From: Bog-532 sp963833835
Lineage (GTDB): Bacteria; Actinomycetota; Actinomycetes; Streptosporangiales; Streptosporangiaceae
NCBI GenBank assembly: GCA_963833835.1
Contig: CAWHZI010000017.1
Span: forward strand, 211,352 to 275,351
Direction: 5' to 3'
DNA: 64,000 nucleotides
Numbering within the stretch: the stretch's first letter is position 1; each line of letters begins with the position of its first letter. Positions 59,897 through 64,000 of this stretch are shown one piece after another. The notes under the pieces are model-generated. The model did no database searches. It worked only from the letters and a program-made list of their open reading frames with translations, and was not told the DNA's origin. Made by a program: the position numbers and the translations under genes.

Positions 59897-59942
59897 GGCC
59901 GAACAGCGTCATTTTGGATATCGACGGCGAACCATCTGCTTC
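59890..59942 (+). repeat. 53-bp repeat, copy 2 (upstream of the SMP-30 gene)
   Basis: This is the second copy of the element at 57915-57967, ending 48 bp before the SMP-30 start. Its first bases (TTGGTAT) include one half of the ATACCA inverted repeat. Copy 1 has TTGGTAT but no opposite ATACCA. A matching short reading frame (59895-59957, 20 codons) is present. Confidence 0.75.
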
Positions 59943-59990
59943 ATAAGTTGCTGGTAAGCCACCCGGGCGAAGCGATGGAAGGAGTAATTC

Positions 59991-60848
59991 GTGGCTGAGG
60001 TCCAGCTGCTACTTGATGGCCTTTCCTTTGGTGAGTCGCTGCGCTGGCATCAGGACCGCCTGTGGCTGGCTGATTGGGGTGCGCAGGAGATCGTGGCCGT
60101 CGATGGCCAGGGTCGGCCCGAAGTCATGGCCCGGGTTGATTTCCCCGCGTTTCCGATGAGCATCGACTGGCTGCCCGACGGCCGGCTGCTCATCGTCGCG
60201 GCCCGCTACGGCCGGTTGCTGCGGCAGGAGCCGGACGGATCGCTGGTGACCCACGCCGACCTGAGCGGCCTGTCTGATCCCGGGCATCCCTGGAACGAGA
60301 TCGTGGTGGACGGGCGGGGGAATGCCTACCTCAACAACCAGGGCTTCGACTTCCCCGGCGGCGAGTTCGCGCCCGGCACGATCGCCATGCTCAAGCCGGA
60401 CGGGTCAGCCCGGCTGGTGGCGGACGGGATCGCCTTCCCTAACGGTATGGCTATAACGCCCGACAACTCGACGCTGATCGTTGCTGAGTCATACGGCCAG
60501 AAGCTGACCGCGTTTCAGATTGCCGCCGATGGCGGCCTGTCGCAGCCACGGGTGTGGGCCGACCTCGGCGACGGCGTGCCCGATGGCATCTGCCTCGACG
60601 CCCAAGGAGCCGTCTGGTACGCCGACGTTCCCAACCGGCAGTGCGTGAGGGTGCGCGAGGGAGGAGATGTGCTGCAGACTATCCAGCTGGACCGCGGCTG
60701 CTTCTCGTGCGCACTCGGCGGCCCGAACCGAACCACCCTGTTCATGGCGGCCACCCACTGGCGCGGTACCGACCGCATGGGTGATGCGTCACAAACCGGC
60801 CAGTTGCGGACCGCCCGAGTGCCGGCCGCTGGCGTCGGCTGGCCGTGA
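59991..60848 (+). CDS. SMP-30/gluconolactonase-like protein
   Basis: This 285-residue six-bladed beta-propeller of the SMP-30/LRE family is usually a calcium- or zinc-dependent sugar lactonase. Motifs are LLLDGLSFGESLRWHQDRLW (with the Glu ligand), DWLPDGRLLIVAARYGRLL, NEIVVDGRGNAYLNNQGFDF (Asn ligand), GIAFPNGMAITPDNSTLIVA (second Asn ligand) and VPDGICLDAQGAVWYADVPN (Asp ligand). The GTG at 59991 follows GGAAGGAG. It precedes a GH59 glycosidase gene by 64 bp, so both may serve galactoside use. Confidence 0.9.
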   Translation: MAEVQLLLDGLSFGESLRWHQDRLWLADWGAQEIVAVDGQGRPEVMARVDFPAFPMSIDWLPDGRLLIVAARYGRLLRQEPDGSLVTHADLSGLSDPGHPWNEIVVDGRGNAYLNNQGFDFPGGEFAPGTIAMLKPDGSARLVADGIAFPNGMAITPDNSTLIVAESYGQKLTAFQIAADGGLSQPRVWADLGDGVPDGICLDAQGAVWYADVPNRQCVRVREGGDVLQTIQLDRGCFSCALGGPNRTTLFMAATHWRGTDRMGDASQTGQLRTARVPAAGVGWP

Positions 60849-60912
60849 GCCGGCTGGCCCTGAGCCGGCTCGCCGTGACGTGGGCGAACCGTCGCCGCAG
60901 GAGAATATTCGG

Positions 60913-62890
60913 ATGACCGCGATCACGATCGATGGCACCAGAGGCGGCCGCGTCTTTGACGGGGTCGGCGCCATCTCCGGCGGCGGCGGTAACTCGGTGC
61001 AGCTCATCAGCTACCCCGAACCTCAGCGCAGCGACATTCTGGATTACCTGTTCAAACCCGAGGCCGGCGCGGCCTTGCAGATCCTCAAGGTCGAGATCGG
61101 CGGCGATGCGTTCTCGTCCTGCGGGGCCGAGCCAAGCCACCAGCACACCCGTGGCGTCATCAACCCGAGCGGCGGCTACGAGTGGTGGCTGATGCGCGAG
61201 GCGATGGCCCGCAACCCGGCCATCAAGCTGTACGCGCTGGCGTGGGCCGTACCCGGCTGGATCGGCGGCGGAAACTTCTGGTCCCAGGACACGGCCGACT
61301 ACCTGGTGAGCTGGCTGGATTGCGCCACCGGCCACGGCCTCACGATCGGCTACCTCGGTGGCTGGAATGAGCAGGACTACGACGCGGCCTGGTTCAAGTC
61401 GCTGCGGGGCTCCCTTGACGCGGCCGGGCACACCGGCACGAAGATCGTCGCGTCCGACAAGGATCCTTTTAACTGGGCGATCGATGGCACGTACCGGCCG
61501 GAGGTGCCGTGGGCCATCGCCGAGGACATGAAGTCCGATACCGAACTGGCGTCGGCGATCGCGGTTCTTGGCGCCCATGACGTCTGCTCCTATCCCACCA
61601 CCGGGATCCAGTGCTGGTCGACCGCGACCGCGGCGGCCTCCGGCAAGCCGCTGTGGCACAGCGAGGTCGGCGCGATGCCGGGCGCGGACGGCTCGGCGAT
61701 GATCCGCTCGGTGATCCGCGGCTATCTCGACGCCCAGCTGACCGGTCACATCCAGTGGCCCCTGATCACCACGCAGCCGCCCGGCTTGTACTACCTGGAC
61801 CGGGGCCTCATCTGGGCGGCGCAGCCACGCTCGGGCTACTACCTCCCGAAGGCCATGCTTGGTGCCATCGCTGCGGTCACCCAGTTCACTGAGCCCGGCT
61901 GGATCCATGTCGACAGTGCCTGCGGATACCTGGGCGGGGACCGGGCCAACGGTTCCTACCTGGCCCTGCGGGCACCGGACGCCAGAGCCTGGAGCCTGAT
62001 CGCCGAAACCACCACGGCCACCTCGCCGCAGACCATCACCGTGTCAGTCCAGGGCGGCCTGCCGGGCGGTACGGTCCACGTCTGGCGCACCAGCCCGGCA
62101 TCGGCCAACCCGGCCGACTGGCTGCTGCGCCGGGCCGACGTCACTCTCGACGCCGACGGAAGCTTCACTCATCGCTGCCTGGCCGGCTGACATCTACAGC
62201 TTCACCAGCACCATCGGCCAGGGCATCATGACCCCGGCGATCCCGGCCAGCCAGCCCTTCCAGCTGCCCTACTCCGACGAATGGACCAGGCCGGCGCCCG
62301 CGGGCGGGACCATGCCGCCTTATCTGGCCCCGCAAGACGGCAGTTTCGAGTTCGTGCTCGCCGCCGACGCCTCTGGCGCCTACGTCGTGGGCCAGGCGAC
62401 CCCCCAGCAGCCGATCTTCTGGCATCCGCGCGATCAGGCCGCGACGCGTTTTCCTTACGCGGTCATCGGCACCAGCGAAATGGCCGCCGACTACAAGGTC
62501 AGCGCCAGTATCTGCTTCACCGCAGGCGGCCAATCCGGCGGCCTTATCGCGCGGTTCAGCCGCCAGGGCGACCAGATCTTCAACTTCCGCGGCTACCTAT
62601 TGGATCTCGGGTCGGCCGGCGCCTGGCGGCTGACCAAAAACAGCATGAGCATCGGCCACACCGTACTGGCCAGCGGCTCGATAGCGGCGCCGTCGCCGGG
62701 GGAGTGGACGGCGCTCGCGATCGCGGTCCGCGGTACGACGATCACCGCCTGGGTGGACGGCCAGCAGGTGGCTACGGTCACCGACAATGACCCGAACTAC
62801 GCCACCGGCATCGCCGGGATCGAGACCGACGCCTTCCGCGGCACCTGGTCATCCACCCAGTTCATAGAATTCTCGGTGAGCACGTACTGA
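60913..62890 (+). pseudogene. GH59 galactocerebrosidase-like glycosidase, frameshifted before the C-terminal lectin domain
   Basis: The ATG at 60913 after AGGAG begins a GH59 enzyme: TIDGTRGGRVFDGVGAISGG, then SDILDYLFKPEAGAALQILK, VEIGGDAFSSCGAEPSHQHT and YEWWLMREAMARNPAIKLYA. The acid/base Glu is in LGGWNEQDYDAAW (E153) and the nucleophile Glu in PLWHSEVGAMPG (E251). The catalytic part ends at a stop at 62188-62190. The following frame (from about 62192, IYSFTSTIGQ, then QLPYSDEWTRPAPAGGTMPP) is the expected C-terminal beta-sandwich/lectin domain, to 62890. A one-base shift at about 62180 divides them. No signal peptide is seen. GH59 enzymes remove galactose from galactosylceramides or galactans. 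Confidence 0.83.
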
Positions 62891-62936
62891 AGCGGCCCGC
62901 GGCGCGCTGGGTTTCGATGGGCGCGATCATGGGACC

Positions 62937-64000
62937 GTGTCCGATCACCCAGAGCGCTGGCTTTTCCCGCTCACCCAGGTCGAGCTGCGCCAGCTGTGGA
63001 CTTACAGTGATGGCGTCCTCACCACCAGGGGGTACCCGTTCCCGAGCGGTAACGCCCGGGCCGGGAGCTGGGCACTGGTCGACCGGGCCACCGGTAACGT
63101 CCAGGGCGTGGTGCGGCCGGGGGAGTTCTCACGCCGGTTTCATCCGGTGGACGTGTTCAACGACGTGCCTAGCCTGCCCAACTATCTGGGGACGATTACC
63201 GCAGCAGACGGCGCCGCGCTGGTGGATCTGATGCTCGATCGCAACCCCTACATGCTGGCTAACGGACCCGGCCGGGTAGCCCGGCCCCATGCGCTCATGG
63301 TGCCCCGCAACCACCGGGATGGATGGTCGTTGGCCACGGCTCAGGAATTGGCGGCTCGTGACACCGCGATGACCCTGATCGCCGAGTGGTACCGCAGCCT
63401 GGACGGCGGACATGTGGTCTTCGGGGCCAACGACAGCGCCCTCAACCTCGCCTACCTGTGCGACGTGGAGGTCGCGGGTGGGACCGTGGCCGCCAGTGGC
63501 GCCGACGTGGTGATCACCAAGAATCCCCGCCAGGAGGTGCAGCACGCCCACCTGCATGCGTTCTATGTGGAGGATGCTGCCACGGAGAACCACGAGGCTT
63601 CGGTGATCCAGGGGTCTCCCGTCATTGCGGAAGGTCAGCGGGCGTTCAGCGCTGCGCTCGGCACCGACGCCATACGGGTGGATCCAGGCGGCACGAAATT
63701 CGCCGCCGACGTTCGGTCTGCTGCGCAGCCGTGGGGCGGCAGTTACTGCTCATACCAACTGGGCGTCGACGGTCCTTTCTGGGTCATGCCTGACTTGGGA
63801 CCGTCTCAGGATGACTTCAACCGGCGTCTGGCCCGGGCCGATGGCCTCAAGGCGGCGCCCGACCCGAACCTGGGCGGGGCCATCAACCTGGTCCGGCCCA
63901 CCCTGGCCGATGCCGGGCGGCTCCATGCCGCGCAGCAGGCCACAGCTCAACAGCGTGCGAGTTTCGAGACCTTCCTGACTCACCGCGGACTGAACCCGCG
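62937..64000 (+). CDS. HIT-like (histidine triad) protein, runs off right edge
   Basis: From a GTG at 62937 an open frame continues without a stop to the end of the window, giving more than 350 residues. MVPRNHRDGWSLATAQE and the later HAHLHAF (His203, His205, His207) look like the HIT/GalT superfamily, whose triad binds nucleotide phosphates (hydrolases, or nucleotidyltransferases such as galactose-1-phosphate uridylyltransferase). Other marks are GGHVVFGANDSALNLAYLCD and GGSYCSYQLGVDGPFWVMPD. It lies 46 bp after the GH59 gene, so a role in galactose use is tempting but unproven. The ribosome-binding site is weak and the start is uncertain. Confidence 0.55.
   Translation, partial: MSDHPERWLFPLTQVELRQLWTYSDGVLTTRGYPFPSGNARAGSWALVDRATGNVQGVVRPGEFSRRFHPVDVFNDVPSLPNYLGTITAADGAALVDLMLDRNPYMLANGPGRVARPHALMVPRNHRDGWSLATAQELAARDTAMTLIAEWYRSLDGGHVVFGANDSALNLAYLCDVEVAGGTVAASGADVVITKNPRQEVQHAHLHAFYVEDAATENHEASVIQGSPVIAEGQRAFSAALGTDAIRVDPGGTKFAADVRSAAQPWGGSYCSYQLGVDGPFWVMPDLGPSQDDFNRRLARADGLKAAPDPNLGGAINLVRPTLADAGRLHAAQQATAQQRASFETFLTHRGLNP

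Noticed and set aside
57915..59942. The 53-bp repeats as ends of an insertion sequence
   Set aside because: They are direct, not inverted, and the DNA between them holds intact whiB and mocR genes but no transposase. A composite-element origin is not excluded, but nothing supports it.
1..64000. tRNA, rRNA, riboswitch, replication origin or prophage genes
   Set aside because: No sequence resembling these was recognised on either strand. In particular, no cobalamin riboswitch was seen near cobK/cobF, whose starts are only 23 bp apart.

Overview
The window looks like chromosomal DNA of a high-GC actinomycete. The genes have G/C-rich third codon positions and many GTG starts. Typical actinobacterial families occur: a WhiB7/WblC-type regulator, a MocR regulator, CobF/CobK, FtsX-type permeases, DHA2 exporters, a DksA-like zinc-finger protein and paired helix-turn-helix proteins. 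I see no rRNA, tRNA, CRISPR array, integrase or intact transposase. The species cannot be fixed by reading alone.

Left part (1-9.4 kb): the start of an M18 aminopeptidase, a CPBP membrane protease, a DUF2252 gene, a heavily degraded UPF0104/AglD-type membrane gene, a lipoprotein, an M20 amidohydrolase, an intact large UPF0104-type protein with a kinase-like middle domain, and a YqhA-type membrane protein. Next (9.5-22.8 kb) comes a mixed region of small redox and regulatory units. The most notable is a MarR regulator divergent from a luciferase-like monooxygenase fused to a hemerythrin domain, followed by its likely FMN reductase and an SDR. A TetR/SDR divergent pair shares a 53-bp inverted-repeat operator region. 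From 22.8 to 27.9 kb a tightly overlapping minus-strand operon (YtcJ-like amidohydrolase, thioesterase, acyl-CoA ligase, enoyl-CoA hydratase, GNAT) looks like a catabolic route for an unidentified acid. Divergent cobK and cobF follow.

Centre (29.6-39.7 kb): a compact and unusual biosynthetic locus. Two closely related single-module NRPSs (C-A-T-TE) flank an FAD monooxygenase resembling acyl-CoA aromatic hydroxylases, and a short-chain epimerase/dehydratase closes the group. In both NRPSs the thioesterase nucleophile motif reads GFCNGG, with Cys in place of Ser. The first condensation domain has HRIVADW where HHxxxDG is expected, and the second has lost its N-terminal half. The proteins therefore probably act as A-T-TE loading/releasing enzymes rather than as a peptide-bond-forming line. 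A perfect 19-bp hairpin separates the two transcription units.

Right part (39.7-64 kb): a UvrD-like helicase with a RelE-like N-terminus, a peptidoglycan-binding membrane protein, a VOC protein, a GT1 glycosyltransferase, a four-gene FtsX/MacB-type ABC export operon, a DHA2 exporter, small DNA-binding proteins, a PadR-membrane protein pair, a WhiB7-like gene with a possible upstream ORF, a MocR regulator, an SMP-30-like lactonase, a GH59 galactocerebrosidase-like glycosidase and the start of an HIT-like protein. A repeat of about 53 bp lies upstream of both the whiB7-like gene and the SMP-30 gene.

A recurring oddity is the number of well-conserved genes broken by what look like one-base frameshifts (near 500, 3035, 21890, 22585, 49310 and 62180, plus at least five in 3278-4471). 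Either the assembly carries residual indels or this strain is accumulating pseudogenes. Reads would be needed to decide.
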